From the NCBI GenBank assembly GCA_018823125.1, contig JAHJIW010000013.1, forward strand, positions 1-64,000: a stretch of 64,000 nucleotides of DNA. The letters are read 5' to 3'. Both the position numbers and the translations under genes were made by a program. How positions within the stretch are numbered: position 1 is the first letter of the stretch; the number at the start of each line of letters is the position of its first letter. Under the pieces are notes generated by a model. The model ran no database searches, was not told the origin of the DNA, and saw only the letters and a program-made list of their open reading frames with translations. This stretch comes from Candidatus Margulisiibacteriota bacterium. GTDB lineage: Bacteria > Margulisbacteria > WOR-1 > JAHJIW01. Shown in pieces: positions 20,480 through 29,542 of the stretch.

Positions 20480-22177
20480 TCAAACATCATCTGGCGGAAT
20501 GTTCAAATAGCGCAACGTTTTTTCCATTACGTTGTGAAAAACCGGCCCGGCCACCGTTCCGCCCCAATAGGCTCCTCTCGGATCGTCAATCATCACCAAT
20601 ACAAATAATGCCGGCTGCGATACCGGCGCAAACCCGATAAATGAAGAAATATACCTATCTTTCAGGTACCCCACTCTGCCGGTCGCGGCTTTTTGTGAAG
20701 TTCCGGTTTTGGCCGCTACTTTAAATCCCTTGATTTGGGCCTGCTTGCCCGTCCCATTGATCACCACGTTTTCCATCATCTCGGTTACCTGCTTGGCAAC
20801 CTGGGCACTTACCGGGCGGCCAACTACTTCGGGATAAAAGTCTTTTAGAAACTTGCCGTCCAAGCTTTCGATTTCCGAAACGATCTGGGGACGCATTAGT
20901 TTTCCCTCGGTGGCAAGGGCAGAAACCGCCGCCGACAACTGCAGAGGAGTCACCGCGATTCCCTGGCCAAAGGTGATCATTCCAATATCCGGTTTATACC
21001 AGCGTTTATAATGCCGTAAAATGCCCCGCGATTCACCGGGAAGGCCCACCTCGGTATATTTACCAAAACCAAAAGCATCAATGGTTTCGTAAAAACGTTT
21101 TTCTCCCAGCAGTAAGCCAATTTGCGCCGATCCGGTATTGACTGATTCCTGCAGCATCTCAGAAACGGTAATGTACTGTCCAAACTTATCAATTTCGTGC
21201 GCGTTTTCAATTACTTTGCCGCCCACTAAAATCTTTTCTAAAAAGCGAAGGCGGGTTTTATCGTCGATGACCCCTTCTTTTAGCCCGGCCGCTACGGTAA
21301 TAACCTTAAAGGTAGAACCCGGCTCGTACACATTTGAAACCGCTCCCGTTTTCCAGGTATTTTGGGGATACTCCGAATAATTTTGCGGATCAAAGTCGGG
21401 TTTGGTGGCCATCGCCAAAATTTCGCCGTTCTGGGGATTCATCACAATAATCGTACCCGATTTAGCAGAATATTTTTGGATGGCTTTTTCAAGTTCACTT
21501 TCGGCAATGTACTGGATGGTAGCATCCAAAGTAAGCTTGAGATTCATGCCGTACGAAGGCTTCGCCAGAACTTTTTTAGAAGCAACTACAATTTCCCGCC
21601 CAAGGGGATCCCGCTCGGTTAACAGCTGGCCTTCCTCTCCCCGCAAATACTGGTCGTAGGAAAGTTCGATGCCGGCTAATCCCTGGTTATCCATTCCCAC
21701 AAAACCTAAAACGGTTGAAGCCAAATGTCCCTTAGGATAAATGCGCTTTTTTTCTTTTAGCGCATGAATCCCTTTAAAATTTTGATCTAATATTATCTTT
21801 GCCGTTTTATCATCAATTTTTCGTTTTAGCCAGACAAAAGATTTATTACTAAAAAGCCTGGCTTGCACCTCTTTCTTTTTTAAATCCAACTGATTACTAA
21901 TAAAATTTACCGCAACCTCACCCGAGGCCACTTCACGGGGGATCACAAAAAGCGAATAAGAATCAACCGTAGTCGCGAGCAGTTCACCGTTACGGTCGTA
22001 AATATCACCGCGGGGAGAAGCTAAGGTTATCACCCGTTGTCGCTGGTCTTCAACTCTGTCGCGATAAAAGCCAAAATGAACAATTTGTAATTCAAAGAGA
22101 CGGCCGGCGGCAATCAAAAAGCACACCGCAAACATTATTACTACCATTACCATACGATTGCGCATTACTTTGTTCAT
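20480..22177 (-). CDS. Class B penicillin-binding protein (FtsI/PBP2-type transpeptidase)
   Basis: 565 aa. One N-terminal TM helix (about 10-28), then the pedestal domain beginning ASPRGDIYDRNGELLATTVDSYS, and a transpeptidase domain. Active-site motifs are complete: SxxK in EPGSTFKV (about 290), SxN in QESVNTGSAQ (about 345) and KTG in AAKTGTSQKA (about 495). FtsI-like rather than elongation PBP2 by its ASPRGDIYDRNG start and length. No PASTA repeats. Overlaps holA by 4 nt. Cross-links septal peptidoglycan in the periplasm; the division assignment is inferred because no ftsL/murE neighbours are present. Confidence 0.9.
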   Translation of the reverse strand: MNKVMRNRMVMVVIMFAVCFLIAAGRLFELQIVHFGFYRDRVEDQRQRVITLASPRGDIYDRNGELLATTVDSYSLFVIPREVASGEVAVNFISNQLDLKKKEVQARLFSNKSFVWLKRKIDDKTAKIILDQNFKGIHALKEKKRIYPKGHLASTVLGFVGMDNQGLAGIELSYDQYLRGEEGQLLTERDPLGREIVVASKKVLAKPSYGMNLKLTLDATIQYIAESELEKAIQKYSAKSGTIIVMNPQNGEILAMATKPDFDPQNYSEYPQNTWKTGAVSNVYEPGSTFKVITVAAGLKEGVIDDKTRLRFLEKILVGGKVIENAHEIDKFGQYITVSEMLQESVNTGSAQIGLLLGEKRFYETIDAFGFGKYTEVGLPGESRGILRHYKRWYKPDIGMITFGQGIAVTPLQLSAAVSALATEGKLMRPQIVSEIESLDGKFLKDFYPEVVGRPVSAQVAKQVTEMMENVVINGTGKQAQIKGFKVAAKTGTSQKAATGRVGYLKDRYISSFIGFAPVSQPALFVLVMIDDPRGAYWGGTVAGPVFHNVMEKTLRYLNIPPDDV

Positions 22178-23184
22178 CGGCTGCCTAGCTTAATCCGATT
22201 CCGATCCTGGCATATTTCGGAAAGTAAAATTTCCATGGCGGCATCTTTATCAAAACCGGTTTTAATTTGAGTGTCGGCGCCGTAAACTTTAAGTAAAATA
22301 TCTTTCAGCTCAAGCAAATCAAAATTATTAACTTCTTTTAAAATTTGCTTCACGTAATACGGGCTGGATCCCAAATTTTTAGCAATGGCAAAAGGATCCC
22401 GCAACTTCCCCGCCAGCAACTTAACCTGGAACATCATCCGAAAGGTAGATCCAATCATCGCCAATACGGAAAAAGGATCTTCGCCAAATTTACGCAGTTT
22501 TTGATAGCCGTTTAAAGTCTGCCTTAAATCTTTTTGCTTAAGATAAGTCATGAGTTTAAAGATCCCGATACTGCCGGGAGAAACCAGGGCATCGATATCT
22601 GCTTTATCAATCGTTTGCCCGGAACCTTTGTAATTAACCAGCTTTTGGATTTCAGAATTAAGCGTACGCAAATCATTACCCACCAAATCTATCAGATAAA
22701 AGGCCACGTCCTTTTTAATGTTTCCTCCCGCGGCTTTCACCAGCGCCAGCACGTGTGATAAAACCTCGTCCTTTTGCCATTCGGAAAAAGATTTAAACTC
22801 AAAACATTCGACCGCACCCTCAAGCATGGAGTAAACGCTGCCGGCTTCAAGCTTTGCAGAGTTATAGATAAAAATTACGCAGGTTTCTTGCGGAATCAAC
22901 CCGAGCGCGTCCTCTAGTATCGAAAAATCAGACGATTTTTCTTTTTGCTTTTTGCGGCGCGAACCTTTACCCTGCAGGTTTTTAATTAAAAATACTTTTT
23001 GAGGAGAAAACATAGAAACGGAAGTAATTTGATAAACAATATCCGAAAGGCTGGCTCGTTCACCATCAATTACTTCGACATGGGAAGCATCGAAATTTTT
23101 TCCCAAAAAGGCAGTCTGGATTTCTTTTACCTTTTGGTCTACCAGAAAGCCTTCATCCCCATAAACTAAATAAAGATTACTCAT
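22174..23184 (-). CDS. holA: HolA, DNA polymerase III delta subunit
   Basis: 336 aa. Opens the beta clamp within the clamp-loader complex. Family features: N-terminal YLVYGDEGFLVDQKVKEI, VFLIKNLQGKGS, and the helical collar domain with LRTLNSEIQKLVNYK and DPFSVLAMIGSTFRMMFQVK. Overlaps both neighbours by 4 nt (MBL hydrolase upstream, PBP downstream), so expressed in one operon. Confidence 0.92.
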   Translation of the reverse strand: MSNLYLVYGDEGFLVDQKVKEIQTAFLGKNFDASHVEVIDGERASLSDIVYQITSVSMFSPQKVFLIKNLQGKGSRRKKQKEKSSDFSILEDALGLIPQETCVIFIYNSAKLEAGSVYSMLEGAVECFEFKSFSEWQKDEVLSHVLALVKAAGGNIKKDVAFYLIDLVGNDLRTLNSEIQKLVNYKGSGQTIDKADIDALVSPGSIGIFKLMTYLKQKDLRQTLNGYQKLRKFGEDPFSVLAMIGSTFRMMFQVKLLAGKLRDPFAIAKNLGSSPYYVKQILKEVNNFDLLELKDILLKVYGADTQIKTGFDKDAAMEILLSEICQDRNRIKLGSR

Positions 23185-23801
23185 AATAATTCTCTCGCCA
23201 CGTTCATTTCTTCGGCATAGATCGTAGTTTGCATGCCGTGTCCGGGATAGACCACCGTATCCTTAGGTAACTTAAATATTTTATCTTTAATTGAATTGGA
23301 TAATGCCGACAAAGACCCTCCCGGCAAATCAACTCGCCCCACTCCATCTTTAAATAATGTATCACCCGAAAAAAGAATTTTATCTCCGTCATACAAACAA
23401 ATACCTCCCGGTGAATGCCCGGGCGTATGTAAAACCTTAAGCGAACTTTCGCCAAAATCAAAAACCTGGCCGTCTTTGATGTAGTGATCCGGACTAATTT
23501 TAGCACTATACCCCATCGAACCAAAAAATAAGGCGCCGGACTTAAACATGATTTTATCTTTTTCGTGAGCATAAACCGGAATCGAAAATTTTTGTTTAAC
23601 TTCGTAATTAGCAAGCATGTGATCCGGATGCGCGTGGGTATTAATAATGGCCACCGGTTTCAGTTTATGGTCGAGAATGCGATTGATAATTTTGTCGGCA
23701 TTATCTCCTGGGTCAATAATGAGGGTTTGAGAAGTTTTTTCATCTACCGCTAGATAACAATTGGTGTAAAGTTCTCCGACAACAACCTTATAAACTAACA
23801 T
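23181..23801 (-). CDS. MBL-fold hydrolase, glyoxalase II-like
   Basis: 206 aa. Metallo-beta-lactamase fold with the di-zinc motif NTHAHPDHMLANYEV (HxHxDH), HTPGHSPGGICLYDG, FSGDTLFKDGVGRVDLPGG and final YPGHGMQTTIYAE. This pattern is the YcbL/GloB-like group of small cytoplasmic thioesterases. Lacks the C-terminal glutathione-binding domain of classic GloB, so the substrate is uncertain. First gene of the MBL-holA-PBP operon, 42 nt after tRNA-Thr(CGU). Confidence 0.88.
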   Translation of the reverse strand: MLVYKVVVGELYTNCYLAVDEKTSQTLIIDPGDNADKIINRILDHKLKPVAIINTHAHPDHMLANYEVKQKFSIPVYAHEKDKIMFKSGALFFGSMGYSAKISPDHYIKDGQVFDFGESSLKVLHTPGHSPGGICLYDGDKILFSGDTLFKDGVGRVDLPGGSLSALSNSIKDKIFKLPKDTVVYPGHGMQTTIYAEEMNVARELL

Positions 23802-23843
23802 TATGTTATAAAACTCCTAAAGCTGCGGTAAATACTAATCGTT

Positions 23844-23916
23844 AGCCGATGACCGGAGTCGAACCGGTGACCTACTCATTACGAATGAGTTGCTCTACCA
23901 GCTGAGCTACATCGGC
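23844..23916 (-). tRNA. tRNA-Thr (CGU)
   Basis: Cloverleaf on the minus strand: acceptor GCCGATG/CATCGGC, D-arm AGCTCAGCTGGTAGAGC, anticodon stem ACTCA/TGAGT with loop TTCGTAA (anticodon CGU), T-arm GGTTCGACTCC. No encoded CCA. Seven nt after tRNA-Thr(UGU). Confidence 0.95.
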
Positions 23917-23923
23917 AAGAATT

Positions 23924-23996
23924 AGCCGAGGAGCGGAGTTGAACCGCTAACCTGCTGATTACAAATCAGCTGCTCTGCCAATTGAGCTACCTCGGC
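23924..23996 (-). tRNA. tRNA-Thr (UGU)
   Basis: Cloverleaf on the minus strand: acceptor GCCGAGG/CCTCGGC, D-arm AGCTCAATTGGCAGAGC, anticodon loop TTTGTAA with stem CTGAT/ATCAG, T-arm GGTTCAACTCC. Anticodon UGU. Lies 14 nt after the stop of the upstream TPR gene and so may be processed from its mRNA. Confidence 0.95.
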
Positions 23997-24010
23997 ACAT
24001 TTTAGATCTT

Positions 24011-25558
24011 TTACCAACTGCTCATCAGCAGTCTGGCATTTACGTTATGAGGATTGATCTTTTGGGTGGCTTGATCAACTTTCCAGGAAAACTGTTCGGT
24101 TGAATAACTGGCACCCGAACCCGAACGATCTTGCTCACAAGTAAAAGTAACAAAAAGATCCCGTCCCTGAGGTTCTACCTTCCAGCCTCTGACCCGGACC
24201 AAAGTTCCGTATGATTTGGTCAGTTCAATGACGTCGGTGATGGCCTTTTGAATCGCCGTGCCTTTATCGGTTCTGGCAGTTTTAACGATACTAATTGATT
24301 CTGATAATGCTACCGATTTTTCTTCGGCCTTTGGTTTTTCCGCCGCTTGCGATGGCGCCGCAATTTTGGGCTCTACTTTTGCCGCCTCTTCCTTTTGCAG
24401 CATGGTTTCGGCAATCTGGGTTTCATCCATATCTAAACGGATTTTTGCGCTATTATTTTCGGGATCGTTAGTTAAAGCCGCCATCCAGGTTTCTTTGGCC
24501 AGGACATCAAATCCCATCTTTTTATAACAATCGCCCATCTCAATCTGGGCAGTAACGAATGAAGGTTTAAGGTCAATCACTCCTTCGTAAGCGATCACCG
24601 CCTGCTGGTATTCGCCATTAATAAAATGCTGGTGCGCTTTGGCAAATTGCTCCTGGGCCAGGATCGTAGATAAAATACCAGCATTGTAATTGCCGGGATC
24701 CCGTCTTAATAAATCCACTAGCTCGCGCACCGCTAAGTATTGTTTGCCCATTTTATAGTAGCTTTTTGCCAGCCAATAGCGGGCTTTATAGTAAGCCGGA
24801 TCTACCACTAGCGCCTTGCTGTAAAAATACGCCGCGGTCTGGTAATCTTTTTTGGCATAATAACTGTAGCCTTTTTCGTAAAATGAATAAGTGGGTTCTT
24901 CAACCTGGCTGGCAATGACCCAGCCTTCGGTGCCGTCGGCAAAACGCACCCGGTACCACGGCGCTTTATAAAGCCCGGTTACCGGTTCATTTTTAATCAC
25001 GTTTTTAAATGACTTAAATCCAGTGACTTCTCCCGCCGCATTGGCCAAATAGGCCTGACTTGCATTGATAGTGACCGGCCAGCCCTTTTCTTTTTCCATG
25101 AGCACGGTATTTTCCTGAACATCAACTTCGCTGGCCAAATCCTGGTTTACAAAGAAATCGAGTGAGCGTTCAACGAAGCGATCGCCTTGCATAATTTTAA
25201 AACTAGCAACGTGTACGCCTTCGGCTACCCCGGGCGGCAAAGCATAAAATGTGTTCCAGGAGATTCCGTCGGTAGAAGTTAAGGGAATTTCTTTTCCGTC
25301 AAAATCAAACGAAACGCTGACTGCCGAAACCTGAGAAGTCATCCTCGCAAAAAGCGCCAGATTACCCTGGTTTTCAACCACCCGCGGAGATACTATGGTT
25401 TCCAGCCAAACCAACGCCAAATCCTCATTAGCACGGGTCGGTCCGGCCAAAATACTTACGTTACCGCTCTTCACCACTTCCATATCATAAGCCTGCAGCA
25501 TCGAAGCAAAACTCATCACCAGAATCAATACTATTCCCGCCAGGATAACCTTCTTCAT
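24011..25558 (-). CDS. Secreted protein with SH3-like segment and TPR repeats
   Basis: 515 aa. Signal peptide about 1-22 (MKKVILAGIVLILVMSFAS). Residues 30-150 form a beta-rich domain. About 165-225 resembles an SH3b-type fold (PWYRVRFADGTEGWVIASQVEEP). TPRs follow at about 228-370 (SYYAKKDYQTAAYFYSKALVVDPAYYKARYWLA and two more). An Ala/Glu/Lys linker (about 385-420) precedes a small C-terminal domain. SD AAAGGAGG 6 nt before the ATG. Third gene after the coiled-coil membrane protein and the CBM-like protein. Probably a periplasmic scaffold; function unknown. Confidence 0.75.
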   Translation of the reverse strand: MKKVILAGIVLILVMSFASMLQAYDMEVVKSGNVSILAGPTRANEDLALVWLETIVSPRVVENQGNLALFARMTSQVSAVSVSFDFDGKEIPLTSTDGISWNTFYALPPGVAEGVHVASFKIMQGDRFVERSLDFFVNQDLASEVDVQENTVLMEKEKGWPVTINASQAYLANAAGEVTGFKSFKNVIKNEPVTGLYKAPWYRVRFADGTEGWVIASQVEEPTYSFYEKGYSYYAKKDYQTAAYFYSKALVVDPAYYKARYWLAKSYYKMGKQYLAVRELVDLLRRDPGNYNAGILSTILAQEQFAKAHQHFINGEYQQAVIAYEGVIDLKPSFVTAQIEMGDCYKKMGFDVLAKETWMAALTNDPENNSAKIRLDMDETQIAETMLQKEEAAKVEPKIAAPSQAAEKPKAEEKSVALSESISIVKTARTDKGTAIQKAITDVIELTKSYGTLVRVRGWKVEPQGRDLFVTFTCEQDRSGSGASYSTEQFSWKVDQATQKINPHNVNARLLMSSW

Positions 25559-25586
25559 TGATAGCCTCCTTTAAAAATTTTAATTT

Positions 25587-26246
25587 TTAATAAGTTAACA
25601 AGACGTTATCGACGCTCAGGTCCATATCTCCGGCTTCATCATCCGAAACAATAATAAACTGAACCTTCAATAAACCACCGGATTTATCAACTTTATTGGG
25701 ATTCCAGGTATCGTCACCCATTCCTGGATTTTCGTCCGCAAAAGCCGAAAAAGGAATTGAAATGCGGGTAAAGCCATCCCCTAAAACCTTAACTTCAGCT
25801 ACCCATTTATCGTCATCGGTGGCAATCCAGCCGCGCTTACTATCCTGCTCGAGCACGTTATTGTTATTATCATCTTCGTATAATTCAACTTTAACTTTGC
25901 CGCCTAATTTATCATTGCCGTACAAATCAAACTGAATACGGGTGTATTCGGAGGCGTCAATGGTAACGTTAGTGCCAAACCCGCCGGCGTACCAATTTTT
26001 TGCTTTGCCGGTTATGTTTAATGACTTGGTACCGCAGGATTCGGCCACAAAATCAATTTTTTCGGTTTTAGGATTGTCTTTAACTTCAAGCGTAATATTA
26101 TCAAACTTCCACCACTCAGGATTGCGGGTATAATCACCATCTTCAAAATTGTCGATCAGGAAAAAGGTCATTTGCGCGTAGGCAATTACGGAACTGATGG
26201 CCAACACCAATAAAACGGTTAGCCCAATATTAATTAGCTTTTTCAT
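25587..26246 (-). CDS. Secreted beta-sandwich (CBM11/CIA30-like) protein
   Basis: 219 aa. Signal peptide about 1-24 (ends VIAYA). The mature part starts FLIDNFEDGDYTRNPEWWKFD and ends with a DMDLSVDNVLLTY strand, the pattern of carbohydrate-binding jelly-roll domains of the CBM11/CIA30 type. No catalytic module attached. Overlaps the upstream coiled-coil gene by 4 nt and lies 28 nt before the SH3/TPR gene. A cell-surface or periplasmic glycan-binding role is plausible. Confidence 0.7.
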   Translation of the reverse strand: MKKLINIGLTVLLVLAISSVIAYAQMTFFLIDNFEDGDYTRNPEWWKFDNITLEVKDNPKTEKIDFVAESCGTKSLNITGKAKNWYAGGFGTNVTIDASEYTRIQFDLYGNDKLGGKVKVELYEDDNNNNVLEQDSKRGWIATDDDKWVAEVKVLGDGFTRISIPFSAFADENPGMGDDTWNPNKVDKSGGLLKVQFIIVSDDEAGDMDLSVDNVLLTY

Positions 26247-27070
26247 TTTTTCTTCACCCTCTTATTAGATTTCTTCTTCATCGTCATTTTATTTTTTTTA
26301 ACTTTAGTCTTTTTGGGTTCCTTTTTAGATACCAGCATTTGGTCTACTTCGCTGGCCAGTTTTTCTATTGCCCTCCTCTTTTTATATTCACCGGGAGAGA
26401 CTAGGTTTTTTACGGGTTTTTCCAGTTGATTGCTTTTTTTATTAGCCGCGCTGGCTAATTCGTTTAATTCCCACTCTTTTTTATCCAGGGCCGCCAATAA
26501 TGCTTCTTTTTCTTTAACTAATTTTTCGTAGCCTTTGCGTAAAGACTCGTTGCTTTTGCGCATCAGCTCTTCAGAACTGTTCATTTTATTGACCGCTTCG
26601 CCAAACCGGCGCACGTCTCTTTCGAGTAAAGTTTTTTCTTCGAGCAGCAGATTGTTTTTCTTTTCCAGCTCTGCGCTTAATTGCTTTATTTTGTCATACT
26701 CTTCTTCGGAAGATACTACCGCAATACTTTTAATTCCTTTAAATTCGGAAGCTTTAGGGAAGGCTTTGCCCCGCAGCGGGTTTTTAAAGTTGTGGCGGAC
26801 ACTTTTATAGCCTTCGAAGGTCAGGGCCACCAAAGACAGCCCAAAAACAATGGCCATAAATTTTGAAAATGAATTAAAAGCCGAAAGTTGAGGCGACCCC
26901 TGCGTAGATAGAACCTCGGCAATTCCTACTGACTCGGGCTGGGAATAAAGCAAACTAAAAACTAATAGTGAAAATGAAGCCACAAACACCAATGGAACCG
27001 TAACTTTTAAAAGTTTTTTTTGGAACGGGTTTCGCTTGGAAACTGACTTGGCGTTTTTACCTTTATGCAT
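26243..27070 (-). CDS. Two-TM coiled-coil membrane protein with Lys-rich tail
   Basis: 275 aa; no family recognised. Basic N-terminus (MHKGKNAKSVSKRNPFQKK), TM1 about 22-42, TM2 about 70-88, then a long coiled coil (about 120-215, KIKQLSAELEKKNNLLLEEKTLLERDV...) and a strongly basic end (KKKSNKRVKKK). The topology puts the coiled coil and basic tail in the cytoplasm, where the tail could touch nucleic acid or acidic partners. SD GGAAGTGGAG. First gene of a three-gene envelope operon downstream of tRNA-Phe. Confidence 0.65.
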   Translation of the reverse strand: MHKGKNAKSVSKRNPFQKKLLKVTVPLVFVASFSLLVFSLLYSQPESVGIAEVLSTQGSPQLSAFNSFSKFMAIVFGLSLVALTFEGYKSVRHNFKNPLRGKAFPKASEFKGIKSIAVVSSEEEYDKIKQLSAELEKKNNLLLEEKTLLERDVRRFGEAVNKMNSSEELMRKSNESLRKGYEKLVKEKEALLAALDKKEWELNELASAANKKSNQLEKPVKNLVSPGEYKKRRAIEKLASEVDQMLVSKKEPKKTKVKKNKMTMKKKSNKRVKKK

Positions 27071-27099
27071 TCTCCACTTCCTTTTCTTAAATTAAAATA

Positions 27100-27172
27100 T
27101 GCAGAGGGGCAGAATTGAACTGCCGACACAGGGCTTTTCAGGCCCCTGCTCTACCGACTGAGCTACCTCTGC
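27100..27172 (-). tRNA. tRNA-Phe (GAA)
   Basis: Minus-strand cloverleaf: acceptor GCAGAGG/CCTCTGC, D-arm AGCTCAGTCGGTAGAGC, anticodon loop CTGAAAA (GAA) on stem GGGGC/GCCCT, T-arm AGTTCAATTCT, discriminator A. 19 nt after tRNA-Asp. Confidence 0.95.
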
Positions 27173-27191
27173 AAAAATCCCTAATAAAATA

Positions 27192-27267
27192 CGGGCCCGA
27201 AGGGATTCGAACCCTCGATCTCCTGCGTGACAGGCAGGCGTGTTAAACCAGGCTACACCACGGGCCC
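27192..27267 (-). tRNA. tRNA-Asp (GUC)
   Basis: Minus-strand cloverleaf: acceptor GGGCCCG/CGGGCCC, D-arm GGTGTAGCCTGGTTTAACACG, anticodon loop CTGTCAC (GUC), T-arm GGGTTCGAATCCC, discriminator G as expected for Asp identity. Only 15 nt after the leuB-like stop, so probably cut from that transcript. Confidence 0.95.
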
Positions 27268-27282
27268 CGTATCAAAATTATA

Positions 27283-28335
27283 TCAAATACTTGATGCAAC
27301 TGCATCTCCTACCTCAGTGGTCGACATGCCCATTTTTCCGGCGGACATCGACTTCATTTTGAGGCAGGTTTTTTTAATTGCGGCTTCAATTGCCTGCGCC
27401 GCTTTATCTTCACCTAAAGTTTCGAGCAGCATTTGCATTGCGCCAATCGCCGCTAAAGGATTAATGACATTTTTACCAGTATATTTTGGAGCGGAGCCGC
27501 CGATCGGCTCAAACATGGAAACTCCTTCGGGATTAATGTTGCCGCCTGCTGCAATTCCCATGCCGCCCTGAATCATAGCACCGAGATCAGTGATAATATC
27601 TCCAAACATATTGTCAGTTACAATTACGTCAAACCATTCTGGATTTTTAACAAACCACATACAGGCCGCATCCACGTGCGCATAGTCGCGTTTAATATCT
27701 GGATAATCTTTTTCGCCCATGGCATGAAAGGTGCGCTCCCACAAATCAAAAGCATAAGTTAAAACGTTGGTTTTACCGACTAAAGTTAACTGTTTTCTTT
27801 TATTGCGTTTACGAGTGTATTCAAAAGCATAACGCAGACAACGCTCAACTCCTTTATAAGTATTAACCGATACCTGGGTAGCAATTTCGTCGGACGTTCC
27901 TTTACGTAAATAGCCGCCGGTTCCGGCATAAAGACCTTCGGTGTTTTCGCGTACCACCACAAAATCAATCTCTTTAGGACCTTTATCTTTCACTGGGGTC
28001 CAAACATTGGGGTAAAGGATGACCGGACGAAGATTGATATATTGATCCATGGCGAAACGAATTCTAAGTAAGACACCATGCTCTAAAATTCCGGGTTTTA
28101 CATCCGGATCTCCGACTGCACCTAAATAAATAGCATCAAAGGCGCGTAGTTTTTCAATATCTTTATCGGAAACTAATTCCCCGGTTTTTAAATATCTTTT
28201 ACCGGAAAAATCAAATTCCTCGAGCTTATATTTAAAATTAAATTTTTTGGAAACCGCCGCTAAAACTTTTAATCCCTCTGCCGCCACTTCCGGTCCGGTC
28301 CCGTCCCCTCCAATGACCGCAATTTTGTAAGTCAT
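27283..28335 (-). CDS. leuB: 3-isopropylmalate/isocitrate-type dehydrogenase (LeuB family)
   Basis: 350 aa from the ATG at 28335 ([17 protein letters not shown]); a GTG 9 nt upstream sits on the SD GAGGAG. NAD-dependent beta-decarboxylating dehydrogenase fold: [27 protein letters not shown] (substrate Arg), [30 protein letters not shown] (metal Asp) and [14 protein letters not shown]. The last motif and length fit 3-isopropylmalate dehydrogenase, but tartrate, homoisocitrate and 3-ethylmalate enzymes look similar and no leuA/C/D is nearby, so the symbol is provisional. It has its own promoter. Confidence 0.78.
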   Translation of the reverse strand: MTYKIAVIGGDGTGPEVAAEGLKVLAAVSKKFNFKYKLEEFDFSGKRYLKTGELVSDKDIEKLRAFDAIYLGAVGDPDVKPGILEHGVLLRIRFAMDQYINLRPVILYPNVWTPVKDKGPKEIDFVVVRENTEGLYAGTGGYLRKGTSDEIATQVSVNTYKGVERCLRYAFEYTRKRNKRKQLTLVGKTNVLTYAFDLWERTFHAMGEKDYPDIKRDYAHVDAACMWFVKNPEWFDVIVTDNMFGDIITDLGAMIQGGMGIAAGGNINPEGVSMFEPIGGSAPKYTGKNVINPLAAIGAMQMLLETLGEDKAAQAIEAAIKKTCLKMKSMSAGKMGMSTTEVGDAVASSI

Positions 28336-28378
28336 TTCAAACACACTCCTCTAAAAATTAAGATAACGTGAAAACTTG

Positions 28379-28407
28379 ATTATACTTAAACTTAAGGTGA
28401 TTATCAA
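28379..28407 (-). promoter_or_regulatory. Promoter of the leuB-like gene
   Basis: Minus strand: TTGATA, 17-nt spacer, perfect TATAAT, about 45 nt before the ATG. It would also serve the downstream tRNA-Asp and tRNA-Phe. Confidence 0.7.
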
Positions 28408-28455
28408 GAGCTAAAATTCGGCATTAGAAAGTAAAATTCTGAGGTGAATTTTGTA

Positions 28456-29451
28456 TTAAATTAGCTCACGCCAGGCGTTAATAACCGCAATTCTTTTAAC
28501 ACCCGTTTTTTTAACTTGTTGAAGATTATTTTTATCGATGCCGCCAATCGCTACTATCGGTTTTTTAACGCTTTTTACAACTTTTTTTAACAACGGTAAA
28601 CCAACCGCCCTTCTCCACGGCTTGGTTTTAGTCTTAAAGATTGGTCCGCAGCTTAGATAATCAACGGGGCTCCGTGCGGCGCGGCAAGCCTGCTTATAAG
28701 AATGAGTAGATATACCAATAATTTTTTCATCACCTAACATTTCTCTTACTTTTCGCGGAGGAATATCTTCCTGGCCAATGTGAACGCCGTCGGCATTGAT
28801 TTTTTTAGCAATATTAATATGGTCATTGATGATCAATACTGCTTTATATTTATCAGTTAACCGTTTAATTTTTTGAGCATTATTGAGAAATTTTTTCGAG
28901 GAAGCTTTTTTGTCGCGGTATTGAATGAACTTTACGCCAGACTTCAAAACCTTCTGCGTAATTTTAAATATATTTTTGCCGTGCGCGGCCGGGTCAATAA
29001 TTACATATAAATTAAAATTTAACTTTTTTTGCTTTAGGTAATCCGAAATTTCTTCATAGAGTTCTTTTTCTAAATCGTAAACCATAAATCGCAAATCTTT
29101 AAACGCCCTGCCCGCTCCCGGATTAATTAATTTAGTAAACTCTTCTAGAACCCGCAGCGCCTCGGTTGCTCTTTTAATATTAGCTTTATATATAGAAATA
29201 ATATCGGCGCGGCTGGATTCGCTCTTGGGATAGACTTTCCAGCCCACGTCTTTTTTTGAATCGCGGATTTTAATTATTAATTGTTGCTGAGGAATTAAAC
29301 TGCAGGCATATTTAACCTTGCCGCGCAGACCTTTTATCTTAGAACTAAGCTTTTTATCCTCAAGAATAAACCGCGCAATTTCTTCAACTACGCGCAAACC
29401 TTCAAGGGCGCGATTAATATTGGCATCAAATATACGATAGATCTTTTGCAT
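28456..29451 (-). CDS. thiE: ThiD2-ThiE fusion, thiamine-phosphate synthase
   Basis: 331 aa, longer than plain ThiE (about 210). The N-terminal 135 aa (IFDANINRALEGLRVVEEIARFILED, and again NIKRATEALRVLEEFTKLI) match the ThiD2-type domain found fused to ThiE in cyanobacteria and others. The C-terminal TIM barrel is ThiE: YVIIDPAAHG, FIQYRDKKASSKKF, INDHINIAKKINADGVHIGQEDIPP, IGISTHS, GPIFKTKTK and VAIGGI. Joins HMP-PP with thiazole phosphate. The ATG is 9 nt after a TATAAT without a real SD: probable leaderless mRNA. No TPP riboswitch seen. Confidence 0.9.
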   Translation of the reverse strand: MQKIYRIFDANINRALEGLRVVEEIARFILEDKKLSSKIKGLRGKVKYACSLIPQQQLIIKIRDSKKDVGWKVYPKSESSRADIISIYKANIKRATEALRVLEEFTKLINPGAGRAFKDLRFMVYDLEKELYEEISDYLKQKKLNFNLYVIIDPAAHGKNIFKITQKVLKSGVKFIQYRDKKASSKKFLNNAQKIKRLTDKYKAVLIINDHINIAKKINADGVHIGQEDIPPRKVREMLGDEKIIGISTHSYKQACRAARSPVDYLSCGPIFKTKTKPWRRAVGLPLLKKVVKSVKKPIVAIGGIDKNNLQQVKKTGVKRIAVINAWRELI

Positions 29452-29460
29452 AACCTAAAG

Positions 29461-29489
29461 ATTATACGTTATCTTACTAATTTTGCCAA
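29461..29489 (-). promoter_or_regulatory. thiE promoter
   Basis: Minus strand: TTGGCA, 17-nt spacer, TATAAT, then 9 nt to the ATG at 29451. The -35 abuts the terminator hairpin at 29492. Confidence 0.7.
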
Positions 29490-29491
29490 AG

Positions 29492-29520
29492 AAAAAGGCC
29501 CCAGGATAGGGGCCTTTTTT
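29492..29520. terminator. Bidirectional intrinsic terminator
   Basis: Perfect stem AAAAAGGCCCC/GGGGCCTTTTT with a 6-nt loop and T-runs on both strands. On the minus strand it ends the VWA lipoprotein transcript. Confidence 0.88.
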
Positions 29521-29542
29521 GGTATCTACAATAAACTAGAAA

